NCBI GenBank assembly: GCA_018398765.1
Contig: JAHBMJ010002721.1
Span: 1-11,722 of the forward strand
DNA from: Chromera velia
Lineage: Eukaryota > Sar > Chromeraceae
Direction: 5' to 3'
DNA: 11,722 nt
In this document: one piece after another, positions 1-8,541 of the stretch
Numbering within the stretch: the first letter of the stretch is position 1
Layout of the letters: every line of letters starts with the position of its first letter
Made by a program: the position numbers and the translations under genes
The notes under the pieces: generated by a model
What the model was told of the DNA's origin: nothing
The model's database searches: none
What the model saw: the letters and a program-made list of their open reading frames with translations, nothing else

Positions 1-20
1 GGGGGGGGGGGGGGGAGGGG
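1..20. repeat. poly-G run at window start
   Basis: Fifteen G, one A and five G open the window and run directly into the first open frame. The other end of the window also stops in a G run, so both ends may be contig breaks at homopolymers rather than natural boundaries. Confidence 0.8.
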
Positions 21-26
21 GAAGAA

Positions 27-716
27 ATGTTTGTAGAGGAGGGGCCAGAAGACATTGCTGTAAAGAAATATCCCGACAGAGAGACAGACAGCGAAAAGGA
101 GAGGAGAAAACAGAATGAGCACAAAAATTTGGAGAAACTGGCAGATCTCCAACAGACAAAAGAAAAATTCATTCAAAAACAAAGGGAGGAGGAGAAGAAA
201 GAGAAGGAGCGTTTGAGAATGCTGCCGGCATACAGAGCAATGATTGAGGCTTTTCCAGAATCTGTTCGCCCCCACTTGGGAGGGAGAGGGCTAAGAGAGA
301 ACGAAGACGGCTCATGCACCTCTGCATGGTCACCGTCAAACAAACAACCAGAGGTGGGAGACTTGATAAAAATTTGGTATCGCTGTGATGGGGACCCTGA
401 CAACCGATCGGCACCCTTGATAAAAGAGGAACGGGCGCGTGTCGAGAGGGAGGGGATTCATGATACGACTCGGGAGGGATATTCGTATATCAAATGGGTA
501 AACCCTCTTCACATCCCATTAAAGACAAGGTCAAAGATCATCAGCGATCAGTCCGGAGGGGCGTGGCTGCCCCTTCATCAGATAGAGTGGTCAAAGATCA
601 CAGGACCAGACGAAGTGAAATTAAGGAGGCTCCTTGGCCAGTTAGGCTGGGGGAGGCCCATTGGAAAAACTTGTTCTTCTTCCTCATCTAGCTCTGCATC
701 CTCTTCAAGAGCTTGA
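27..716 (+). CDS. hypothetical protein, Lys/Glu-rich N-terminus and Ser-rich tail
   Basis: A 229-codon open frame from ATG to TGA. The frame is also open upstream through the G-run to base 1, so the true start may lie outside the window. Residues about 15-65 are very rich in Lys, Glu, Arg and Gln (for example EEEKKEKER) and probably form a coiled coil or long charged helix. Residues about 65-210 look globular, with Trp and aromatic residues in a segment that includes VGDLIKIWY and GYSYIKWVN. The C-terminus is a serine run (SSSSSSS) before the stop. I do not recognise the family. Next on the plus strand is AT-rich DNA with an AATAAA at 930-935 that could serve as polyadenylation signal. Length, composition and a globular centre favour real coding. 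It could also be the last exon of a larger gene or a transposon-associated protein. Confidence 0.5.
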   Translation: MFVEEGPEDIAVKKYPDRETDSEKERRKQNEHKNLEKLADLQQTKEKFIQKQREEEKKEKERLRMLPAYRAMIEAFPESVRPHLGGRGLRENEDGSCTSAWSPSNKQPEVGDLIKIWYRCDGDPDNRSAPLIKEERARVEREGIHDTTREGYSYIKWVNPLHIPLKTRSKIISDQSGGAWLPLHQIEWSKITGPDEVKLRRLLGQLGWGRPIGKTCSSSSSSSASSSRA

Positions 717-1217
717 TTTTGGTTGTACAACATGCTTACAACACACGTCAATTTAGTAGAACATCTGCATGTGTATATAAAAAAAAATGTATAGTGTATT
801 TTTTAGTGATTTTTTTTTTGTATTTTTCTAGTTACAAATCGAATTATTTTTCTAATTATTTTTCTAGTATTTTTTTTAGTGTTTTTTCTAGTGATTTTTC
901 TGATAATTTTTTAGGCTTTGCACTCTGTAAATAAAAAAAAAACGAGCTTCAGTGAATAGCTCACGTTATATAAACCTTTTTTCGTTTTTGAATGAAAAAA
1001 CTTAGCTTATATGGACAAGCATTGACCACTTTAAACATCGTATATATATATATATATATATATATAGCTAGTAAACACCCTTGTATAGTAGGTAAACAAT
1101 TCAATCAAAAATTCTAGCTTAGAACTTTATATAATTGAATAAAATAAATTTAGATAATTCATATAAAGTTATATAGCATTTTTTCGGCTTATAGTCTTTT
1201 CCTTTTAATGACTTGAA
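717..1217. other. AT-rich non-coding region
   Basis: No convincing gene. The part at 780-915 is dominated by T-runs punctuated by CTAG/CTAGT/AGTG motifs. An AATAAA at 930-935 sits downstream of the plus-strand open frame. 1041-1066 is a pure TA repeat. The rest is AT-rich spacer between the two convergent genes (plus strand ending at 716, minus strand ending near 1218 or 1629). The composition differs sharply from the coding blocks on either side. Confidence 0.6.
1041..1066. repeat. (TA)13 microsatellite
   Basis: Uninterrupted TA dinucleotide repeat of 26 bases, within the AT-rich spacer between two convergent genes. Confidence 0.95.
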
Positions 1218-1628
1218 TTAAGTACAGCTGTCCAAGTGCGGTGGATTCGCAACAGCAAAAATTTCTTCACTTTTTGCGGTAAGTGGTCTGAGTGCTGATA
1301 AGCTAATGCAAAGAAGAAGCTGACCCCTTGCAATTGCATGCAGCGACAAGCTGCAGTTCTGTGAAAGAGAAAAAATTGGGCGATCCACGTCGATGCGTTG
1401 CTCCCTTTCATACAAACGCTTAGTTGACTTTGCTTGCACAGTTCCATCATGAAAAACACAAACATAGTAAATTTCGCCTCCGATCTGAATGAACACCCAC
1501 TTCCCAAAATATCCTTTCTTCCTTTGTGTGTTTAGAAAGAAATCTGGAATGTTTGCTGACCAGATCCCCTCAAAGAAATTGATGTATGAAGTGACGTTAG
1601 AGACTGCAGGTGTGATCGCGTTGCTGTT
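1218..1628 (-). pseudogene. in-frame C-terminal continuation of the transposase gene after a TAA
   Basis: Immediately past the TAA (1631-1629) that ends the main transposase frame, the same reading frame stays open for another 136 codons to a second TAA at 1218. It reads as protein: hydrophobic and aromatic residues around INFFEGIWSANIPDFFL, then KWVFIQIGGEIYYVCVF. Such a beta-rich tail is plausible for the C-terminal part of these transposases. Substituting Gln (CAA) for the TAA would join the two parts. Either the gene carries a nonsense mutation, or the stop is genuine and this is a remnant of a longer ancestral C-terminus. That the reading frame is shared is directly seen; the functional meaning is inference. 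Confidence 0.45.
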
Positions 1629-2465
1629 TTAATAGGAACGCTTGATAAAACCCATTACGGCTTTGTCCATGAATTCCCAAAAGTGTCGAAAAGAATGGAG
1701 AAGGGGTAGGAAAATATCTGGCAAGTGAAAGTATTGGTGCAACTTCACTCCCGGCTCGTTCTTGTCTAATTTGAAGTACAATTCTCCAAACGGGACAAGC
1801 AGTGCATTCGTTCGAGCAATTTTCTCGGGGAGTCCTTTTGCGTCGTCCAGAGCTAAAACCAGAATATGGAGATGAAGCGCAAGACAACGCACATGCTCCT
1901 TTGCGACCCTATCTCCTGACGGCGTTTGACAGCAAAAGAGCCAAAAGAATGGCCACGCCAGCCACAAAGTTGCAGAAGCAGTCACCCCCAACCCATCTCC
2001 TTCAAAACTCATCATCTTGAATCGGCGTGGCCTTGCACTGCTTGATTGAGGAGTGTGATACAACGACTGAAGGAGGAAACTGTTTATCTCGTCAAGCCTA
2101 ACGTACTCTTTACTCAGAAAGTAAAGACCCATGAGAGAAAGTTGTTTTGTGAGTGGCCCTTCAATCGCCCAATGCATGATCCCCCACAAAAACACCATGT
2201 AGACAGACGGCCAGAATCCAGACTGACCGTTTGGCCCAACTGGCCAGATTGGCAGATTGTGGAATCTTGAAAAGGGGGTTTGACCCTTCTTCCCCAGCTC
2301 TGAGAAAAAAGCTGCCTTTGCAGTCTTTCCCGACGGCCCCTCCAATTCATTTTGCGCAAGCTTGGCGTCCCTCTCATGTTCTGACGCTGCCAAGATGCGT
2401 GCAGTGTCGTTTGCAATTCAAAAGAGGGAGAAAGAGAGAGAGATGGACGTCTAGATACAATGCAC

Positions 2466-2527
<62 letters not shown>

Positions 2528-3627
2528 TTAGGGAATTTTGTGGACAGACCTGCTTTTAAACGCTTCCAATCATCAGTTGTCATCATGTGGAGTTGTTTCA
2601 TCGGAGCTTTCATCAACCATCCTTTCTGGAAAGAGCAGTGAAGGCAGCAGCGATTTGCACTCCCCAAAGCGACGAGATTGAGGATTTCGCCGAGCTCCAG
2701 ACCATCAAATATTCCTCCAACCATCACAAGCCGCATAAGCCAGTCGTTTTCAACCTCTCCAGTCGCTGAATTCCAACACTCCATCCTGATTCCCCAGGCA
2801 AATCTATGGAGTGCCTCCATGAGTCTAGAGAGAATGACTCTGTACAGCTTCTCCCTGCTTCCAGACGCCTTTGAATGCCTCCACGAGTAAGGAATAGAAC
2901 AGAAAAGCGCCTTCGCTCGGCCCTTCACTTCGAGCGGAAAGTTCAAGAAAGTCAGAAGTATGCAAATGAATGACTCCCCAACCTTCTGAAACAGGCCTGA
3001 CCCTGTCACTCCATCAGCACCCAGTATAAACTTCAGCCGAAGCTCCTTCTCTTCCATCGGAACTCTATCGATCGGATGATTGAGCAGACCGACACGGGAG
3101 GAATCGGCTGCCGAAGGATTGATATGGGCATGTTCCATCAGCTTCGGCTGTCGAACCATCCATGAAATCCATGCTGGGAGGTTTACAGTTGGGAAGCCGG
3201 CCATCTTATCTATCAAGTTTTCAACCGCAACCAACCCGTGCTTCGATGCCAGTTTCTGCAGCTGATTGGGGTCACAGTACCCATCTGAAAACAAAGGCGG
3301 CTGGTTTCGTACAGCAAGCAGGCCGTTCACTTGCTAGAAGACGAATGCGATGTCTGAAAATGAAAATTGCCGAGAGCTTTTCAGAAAGATGATGAAGTAA
3401 AGGACGGTCCAGTGAAACGCGTCTTCTACTTCTTCTTCTTCATCTTCAGGAAGATCGAAGGTCCCTTCAGAACCACTGTCCCACTCTTCCTGAGAGTCGA
3501 AGAATTCTGACTCTTCTTGAGATTCTTCAGAATCGATGTCTGACGCTTCACTGAATTCAAACATCTTCTGGAGAGAAATCACTGAGAATTCGCACAGTCT
3601 GAAATCCTCTATAGAGAACGGCTTCAA
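1629..3627 (-). CDS. Tnp2/CACTA/Plavaka-like transposase, three predicted exons
   Basis: Likely DNA transposase. Predicted exons are 3627-3430, 3333-2550 and 2386-1629, giving 579 residues. Intron 1 (3429-3334, GTAGAA...TTCTAG, 96 bases) removes an in-frame TAG. Intron 2 (2549-2387, GTCTGT...GGCAG, 163 bases) contains the (CT)n tract and joins frames that otherwise differ by one base, giving KRLKA|ASEHE. Features in order: an acidic Glu/Asp/Ser-rich N-terminus (residues 20-66); GADG near 173 in the place of the SxDG motif of Tnp2-type transposases; FDG near 276; a CCLHC cysteine cluster near 297; an MHW..EGP block near 398 resembling the DxMH...G motif, but without its Asp; and a KLHQYFHLPD segment near 542 like the H..HLPD block. 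The family call rests on motif order from memory. A KDZ-type or another DDE transposase is possible. A missing key Asp and the terminal TAA suggest the enzyme may be inactive. Confidence 0.5.
2465..2524. repeat. (GA)n microsatellite, copy 1, in transposase intron 2
   Basis: About 60 bases of GA repeat with one AA interruption near its start. On the minus strand it is a long (CT)n tract inside the predicted intron 2 of the transposase, upstream of the CAG acceptor at 2387. It is 8 bases longer than its counterpart in the duplicate. Confidence 0.9.
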
Positions 3628-3790
3628 TCGACGGCAATTAAACTATTTCGATCAACTGCACTATCGAGAGGATCGACCCATCAATCAACACGGCTTCAAT
3701 CTATACACATCGATATCAATTATCGATGAATTCATATGCACGATCGATCGATCATGCATGTTTCAATCTCGATCTGTATCGATCCAATTA
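3619..3790. promoter_or_regulatory. ATCGAT/GATC-rich block upstream of the transposase, copy 1
   Basis: About 170 bases just 5' of the minus-strand transposase start contain roughly a dozen TCGA/ATCG/GATC words, including GATCGATCGATC and several ATCGAT. Clustered short motifs here could be promoter elements or subterminal transposase-binding sites. The clustering is directly seen; the role is inference. The same block recurs in copy 2 at 5081-5252. Confidence 0.35.
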
Positions 3791-3810
3791 AATTCAATTA
3801 ATTATTCTGC

Positions 3811-3917
3811 ACGCGGCGCCATTCTGCATGCCGGCGCCATTCGCGGCGCGGGACTTTGCAAATGGCGCGACGCGAAACTCGCGCCGCCCCGCGCCACCCG
3901 GCGCCGCGGATGGACGT
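3811..3917. repeat. GC-rich GGCGCC block, possible transposon end, copy 1
   Basis: An abrupt change from AT-rich DNA to nearly pure G/C with repeated GGCGCC. GCGCCATT occurs twice in direct orientation, and AATGGCGC once inverted. In copy 2 the block (5273-5379) ends exactly where the chromovirus RNase H frame begins. This is consistent with the outer end of the transposase-bearing element, reading CACGTCC inward on the minus strand. A matching opposite terminus was not convincingly found. Confidence 0.4.
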
Positions 3918-3918
3918 G

Positions 3919-3919
3919 N
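3919..3919. other. single undetermined base at duplication junction
   Basis: The only N in the window lies exactly between the two tandem copies, in the context gacgtgNtctag. It probably marks an assembly join. Confidence 0.95.
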
Positions 3920-3934
3920 TCTAGATACAATGCA

Positions 3935-3935
3935 C

Positions 3936-3986
<51 letters not shown>
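3935..3986. repeat. (GA)n microsatellite, copy 2
   Basis: About 52 bases of GA repeat, the counterpart of the tract at 2465-2524. Confidence 0.9.
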
Positions 3987-3989
<3 letters not shown>

Positions 3990-4011
3990 TTAGGGAATTT
4001 TGTGGACAGAC

Positions 4012-5089
4012 CTGCTTTTAAACGCTTCCAATCATCAGTTGTCATCATGTGGAGTTGTTTCATCGGAGCTTTCATCAACCATCCTTTCTGGAAAGAGCAG
4101 TGAAGGCAGCAGCGATTTGCACTCCCCAAAGCGACGAGATTGAGGATTTCGCCGAGCTCCAGACCATCAAATATTCCTCCAACCATCACAAGCCGCATAA
4201 GCCAGTCGTTTTCAACCTCTCCAGTCGCTGAATTCCAACACTCCATCCTGATTCCCCAGGCAAATCTATGGAGTGCCTCCATGAGTCTAGAGAGAATGAC
4301 TCTGTACAGCTTCTCCCTGCTTCCAGACGCCTTTGAATGCCTCCACGAGTAAGGAATAGAACAGAAAAGCGCCTTCGCTCGGCCCTTCACTTCGAGCGGA
4401 AAGTTCAAGAAAGTCAGAAGTATGCAAATGAATGACTCCCCAACCTTCTGAAACAGGCCTGACCCTGTCACTCCATCAGCACCCAGTATAAACTTCAGCC
4501 GAAGCTCCTTCTCTTCCATCGGAACTCTATCGATCGGATGATTGAGCAGACCGACACGGGAGGAATCGGCTGCCGAAGGATTGATATGGGCATGTTCCAT
4601 CAGCTTCGGCTGTCGAACCATCCATGAAATCCATGCTGGGAGGTTTACAGTTGGGAAGCCGGCCATCTTATCTATCAAGTTTTCAACCGCAACCAACCCG
4701 TGCTTCGATGCCAGTTTCTGCAGCTGATTGGGGTCACAGTACCCATCTGAAAACAAAGGCGGCTGGTTTCGTACAGCAAGCAGGCCGTTCACTTGCTAGA
4801 AGACGAATGCGATGTCTGAAAATGAAAATTGCCGAGAGCTTTTCAGAAAGATGATGAAGTAAAGGACGGTCCAGTGAAACGCGTCTTCTACTTCTTCTTC
4901 TTCATCTTCAGGAAGATCGAAGGTCCCTTCAGAACCACTGTCCCACTCTTCCTGAGAGTCGAAGAATTCTGACTCTTCTTGAGATTCTTCAGAATCGATG
5001 TCTGACGCTTCACTGAATTCAAACATCTTCTGGAGAGAAATCACTGAGAATTCGCACAGTCTGAAATCCTCTATAGAGAACGGCTTCAA
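4012..5089 (-). pseudogene. duplicated 5' two exons of the transposase, 3' part missing
   Basis: Exact counterpart of exons 1 (5089-4892) and 2 (4795-4012) of the transposase at 1629-3627, with the same in-frame TAG removed by predicted intron 1 (4891-4796). The donor GTCTGT at 4011 is present, but the copy ends inside intron 2 at the N junction, so the third exon, with the MHW and HLPD blocks, is absent. A transcript from this copy would run into copy 1 and could splice to its acceptors. Without that, only the acidic N-terminus, the GADG and FDG motifs and the cysteine cluster would be encoded. The duplication could be genuine or an assembly product. Confidence 0.6.
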
Positions 5090-5379
5090 TCGACGGCAAT
5101 TAAACTATTTCGATCAACTGCACTATCGAGAGGATCGACCCATCAATCAACACGGCTTCAATCTATACACATCGATATCAATTATCGATGAATTCATATG
5201 CACGATCGATCGATCATGCATGTTTCAATCTCGATCTGTATCGATCCAATTAAATTCAATTAATTATTCTGCACGCGGCGCCATTCTGCATGCCGGCGCC
5301 ATTCGCGGCGCGGGACTTTGCAAATGGCGCGACGCGAAACTCGCGCCGCCCCGCGCCACCCGGCGCCGCGGATGGACGT

Positions 5380-7496
5380 GCAGTCATTCTGGTGCCCGAC
5401 GTATCGCAGTCTGCAGGAGCCATTGGGGCTGTCGCCCTTCAGAAGGACTGTGCAACCGGGAGATACCGCTCCCTCGCTTTCGGCTCCCGCCGTCTGATAT
5501 CTACGGAAGCCAAGTACCCCGTCCAAGAGTTGGAATTTCTAGCGATTGTGCATTTCACGAAGGTATGGAGACACTTCCTGTCTTCAGACTCTGAAATATG
5601 GACCGATCACCAGAGCCTCACAAATTTCAGCCACCGATCGTTCGAATTTTGCTCTCTGCAAGTCCGACGCTGGATTGAGTTCATGCAAGAGCTCGGTATC
5701 ACTCCAAAATATATCCCAGGGAGAGCAAACATTGTGGCAGACGCCCTTTCCCGAAACCCTCCTGCCGCACGGCAGCTCGTGCCGTTTCCCGCCGAGGTTT
5801 CTCGCATGGGTCACGCTCAGCGTCTGCCTGTACGTCCCAGGCCTCTGCCAGAGGCTGTCCCGGTGTTTGTCCAGCCCATTGGGTCTTTGGGGGCAGAGTT
5901 CGCTGATCTGCCCGATTTGGTTCCTGAGATTGAGGAGAGCCAGGCTCCAGTTAGGGAGGGAGATGGGCAGCAGTCTCAGGTTGGGATGGAGTTGCAGAGT
6001 TTGACGGTCTCCGCCTCACAGTCACAGGCATTCCTTAATGCCTGCAGGGGGGGATACTCAGCCGATCCCTTCTTCCACCCTGTCCTTCAGCATCTGTCAT
6101 AGCAGCACCCACCCGCCCCCACCCCTGATTTTGCCCTTCGTTTGCGAGGCATGTCGCTTCGTGCCGGTCTCCTGTATTTTGAGAGGAATCGTCTCTGTGT
6201 CCCTAGATCTCAGCAGGGGACTGTGATGGCTGGGGTGCACTCCTCTCTGCATGCTGCTCACTTTGGGATGGGAAAGACCTATCGGAAGGTGGCGTCATTG
6301 TACTATTGGCCCAAGATGTGGAGGTCAGTCGCTTCTTTTGTTCGCGCGTGCGATCGGTGTCAGAGAAGCAAGGGTCCCACTATGGCCCGCCCCGGGCTTC
6401 TACAGCCCCTCCCTATCCCTTCACGCCCTTGGGAGTCGACTTGCATTGACCGCCTTACTGACTTGCCGCCTTCCGGTGATGAGGGGTTTGATGCGATTCT
6501 TATGGTGCTTTGCCGGCTCATTAAAGCAGTCGTCTTAATTCCCACTCACAGCACAGCAGGAGCAGAGGAGACCGCGCGGATCTACCGCCAGTACGTTTCG
6601 TGCAAGAAGGGCTTCCAGCGTCATATCATCTGCAACCGTGACCCCCGTTTTATTGCCCGCTTTTCCACGCCTCCAGCAGTTCAGAAGTCGATTTCGCGAC
6701 TGCATCACACCACGACACAGCGGGTGCCGCAGAGAGGATGAATCGCACCCTCGAGGAGGCTTTGCGGTGTCTGGTAGACACAAAGCACTCCCGGTGGTCT
6801 GAATTTCTCTGTGATGTGGAGTTTGCATACAACTTCTCTGTCCATGAAGGGACTGGTTTTGCGCCCCTCGCTCTCGATGGTAGGAAGTCCCCGCTCATCC
6901 CTCCTGCTCTCAATCTCCCAGTCTCAGTCAAACCTTCTTTCGACGCAAGGGAATTTCTGGAGGAGCACAGCCAGATGATCGCTGCAGCGAGAGATTCACT
7001 CCGCTCAGCCCAACAGGTCATAACCCGAAACCGTTACGCCAATCGCCGTCGGCGTCCCGCCGAAAACATCTGAGTAGGAGATTACGTCCTGGTGCACCGC
7101 ACGTGGTGGCCACGTCCTGTGGGGAAGGGGGAGGAATATGCCAGGAAGCTTGATTTAGTTTGGTTCGGTCCGTTCGAAATCGAGACCGTTCTGCCTCGAG
7201 ACAATCTGGAGGCTGTTTTGCCTGCTAGGAGCAGGAAGCACCCTATCATTCACACATCGTTGTGCAAGCCTTACCGTCAGCCGAGTGGGGAGACTCGCCC
7301 CCCGTCTGTCCGCATGCCCGCTTGGGCCGAGGAGGAGTATGAAGTCGAGAAAATCCTTGCAGTCCGAGGGAGGGGCAAGGCCAAGCAGTACAAGGTTCTC
7401 TGGAGGGGATACCCATTAGAAGGCGCATCATGGGAGCCCCTGTCGTCATTGAAGAATGCAAAACAAGCGATTGCCAATTTTCATGCTTCGGCCTGA
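5380..7496 (+). pseudogene. pol: Ty3/gypsy chromovirus pol fragment: RNase H, integrase, chromodomain
   Basis: A decayed LTR-retrotransposon polyprotein lacking gag, protease and reverse transcriptase. RNase H starts at 5380, with its first Asp at 5398-5400, then ELEFLAIV, WTDHQSL and ADALSR. A Pro-rich linker follows. Integrase has an HHCC zinc-binding part (His near 6238 and 6259; CDRC at 6349-6360) and first catalytic Asp at 6448-6450. The second catalytic Asp position reads Asn (CNRDPRF, AAC at 6634-6636). The Glu is at 6732-6734. The end is a chromodomain (YEVEKIL...YKVLWRGYP...SWEP, about 7335-7490). Three lesions break it: TAG at 6100-6102, a one-base frameshift between about 6658 and 6700, possibly in a TTTT, and TGA at 7071-7073. 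The frame upstream of 5380 belongs to the neighbouring element, so truncation is at that junction. The element is certainly inactive. Confidence 0.9.
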
Positions 7497-7514
7497 GTGA
7501 GGCGCACAGGCCAT

Positions 7515-7529
7515 AGAGGGGGGAGAGGG
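7515..7529 (+). other. candidate polypurine tract of the chromovirus
   Basis: Fifteen purines (agaggggggagaggg) lie 18 bases after the pol stop, followed by CACGTTACG. In Ty3/gypsy elements the plus-strand primer sits here and the 3' LTR follows, often beginning TGTTACG, so CGTTACG may be a mutated LTR start. No second LTR is present for confirmation. Confidence 0.45.
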
Positions 7530-8051
7530 CACGTTACGTTGTGGCTTATACGGTAACTTGATCATCCGCCAAACTTGCTAGAACTGGGACTGGGAAACTA
7601 ACTTCGCAATACTAAGCCCGGCCGGCATTAATTAAGTGCACTAAGAGAATTAAGTGACAGACTGACAATACAGAGAAAGAAATAATAGACTTGCAATATA
7701 GAAATAAATAGAAGCATGCCGTACAGTCTTCGTCCATCTGTATTGCTTGAATGGAGTCCTTGGAAGTGAACTCTGACTGACAGACTTAAGGAGGTAAGGT
7801 ACGATAAGTCTCCGACTAGACTACGTTCTTAGTCTAGGAGGAAATCTGACGCCGATGAAGAGGGATGACTTGATAAATGAGTTAGAAAGGTTAAGCATTA
7901 GGAGTATGCATTTGTCTGCCTTGTATGTGCAGGTCTGTCTCCATTTTCTTTGGTGTATTGTGAACGTTTTACGAAGAGTTTCAGGCTCATACTGCACCAA
8001 TGTGCAGCGCTGAATGTCTTGAATGGTATCTATTGTATTCATATGCTTTGA
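7530..8051. other. non-coding stretch, probable 3' LTR remains
   Basis: No gene seen. By position this should contain the 3' LTR of the chromovirus. An AATAAATAG-type AT-rich stretch lies near 7700. The right LTR boundary cannot be set from one copy. Confidence 0.35.
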
Positions 8052-8224
8052 TACATGGACCTGGCGTGTGAGACAAGCTTGTAGGGAAGGGGGGGGACCT
8101 TGTTAGGCTCTGTTGGGCACTATTGGGCTTTATGACCTGTCATATAGTTAATGAAAGGCCCAACAGAGCCTAACAAGGTCCCCTCCCTTCCCTACAAGCT
8201 TATTTCACACGCTAGGTCCACGTA
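8052..8224. repeat. 67-bp near-perfect inverted repeat with 39-bp spacer
   Basis: 8052-8118 is the reverse complement of 8158-8224 with 5 mismatches in 67. The spacer is 8119-8157. The outer ends read TACATGGACC and GGTCCACGTA, and each arm contains AAGCTTGTAGGGAAGG. It could fold into a long hairpin. I found no target-site duplication around it. It may be a foldback element, a pair of inverted copies or a cruciform-forming region. Confidence 0.85.
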
Positions 8225-8373
8225 CAGGCACACAGCAGTATCCACTGTTACCCTACCAGAACTCCGTCTCCCCTATTGCCCAGAATGCCTCACACGTGCC
8301 GTTTTCTCGTCCCGTCTCCGGAGTTTAGCCTTCGCAGGCCCCAGTCATTCCGTTTGGTCTGCCATAGCAGCAC
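8161..8373 (+). pseudogene. Gln/Pro/Ser-rich coding-like frame, left of the TIR element
   Basis: Plus-strand frame starting at 8161 reads as a low-complexity Gln/Pro/Ser-rich protein (pieces such as GTQQYPLLPYQNSVSP and SQAPVIPFGLP). It has in-frame TAG at 8326-8328 and 8365-8367. Its first third overlaps the right arm of the inverted repeat. It runs straight into the 8-bp target duplication of the element at 8374-10028, and its reading frame matches the frame that continues on the far side. Function unknown. It may be a decayed exon or chance open sequence. Confidence 0.35.
8366..8373 (+). repeat. left target-site duplication, 8 bp
   Basis: AGCAGCAC immediately precedes the left TIR. Its partner at 10029-10036 is AGCAGCAT (7 of 8 identical). 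An 8-bp duplication is typical of hAT insertions. Confidence 0.7.
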
Positions 8374-8443
8374 TAGTGACCATGTTTGATTTGATTATAT
8401 TTGATTTGATTTAATTTGATTTGATTTGATTTGATTTGAGCTT
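8374..8443 (+). repeat. left TIR with TTTGAT array
   Basis: Starts TAGTGACCATG, then about nine copies of TTTGAT/TTTGA with minor variants. It pairs with 9955-10028 in inverted orientation. Just inside, 8447-8469 is a small hairpin with 9-bp arms (CCTCAAATA/TATTTGAGG). Confidence 0.8.
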
Positions 8444-8541
8444 CAACCTCAAATATTTGATATTTGAGGTAAGATTTGAGGTTAACCTCTTAGGGTTCCT
8501 CACTGAGTCACTGACTTACTGTCACTCTGATCATTTTTCTC

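Larger units (their letters stand above)
2451..3917. repeat. tandem duplication, copy 1
   Basis: This segment is repeated at 3920-5379. The offset is 1470 before the GA tract and 1462 after it, the whole difference being the GA tract length. Wherever I compared the two outside the tract they were identical. The unit holds most of transposase intron 2, exons 2 and 1, and the gene's 5' flank. GATGGACGT occurs at the left edge (2442-2450), at the end of copy 1 (3909-3917) and at the end of copy 2 (5371-5379). Confidence 0.9.
3920..5379. repeat. tandem duplication, copy 2
   Basis: Second copy of the 2451-3917 unit, with a GA tract 8 bases shorter. Its right edge is GATGGACGT at 5371-5379, directly abutting the chromovirus pol fragment. 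Confidence 0.9.

Noticed and set aside
2231-2641. Plus-strand frames through the GA tract (Arg/Glu repeats), also at 3536-4103
   Set aside because: These are microsatellite translations antisense to the transposase intron.
5290-5379. ATG at 5290 as the start of the RNase H protein
   Set aside because: The 30 codons before 5380 lie in the GC-rich block, which also occurs at 3828-3917 without RNase H. They belong to the neighbouring element.
744-5380. CACGTC at 744 pairing with GGACGTG at 5380 as TIRs of one large transposase element
   Set aside because: Only six bases match and no target duplication was seen.
7530-8051. Exact 3' LTR coordinates
   Set aside because: With a single copy and no 5' LTR in the window the boundaries cannot be set.
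8374-8443. CRISPR-like or telomere-like array of TTTGAT
   Set aside because: The units are contiguous without spacers, are variable, and lie in mirrored position at both TIRs, so they are terminal repeats of the element.
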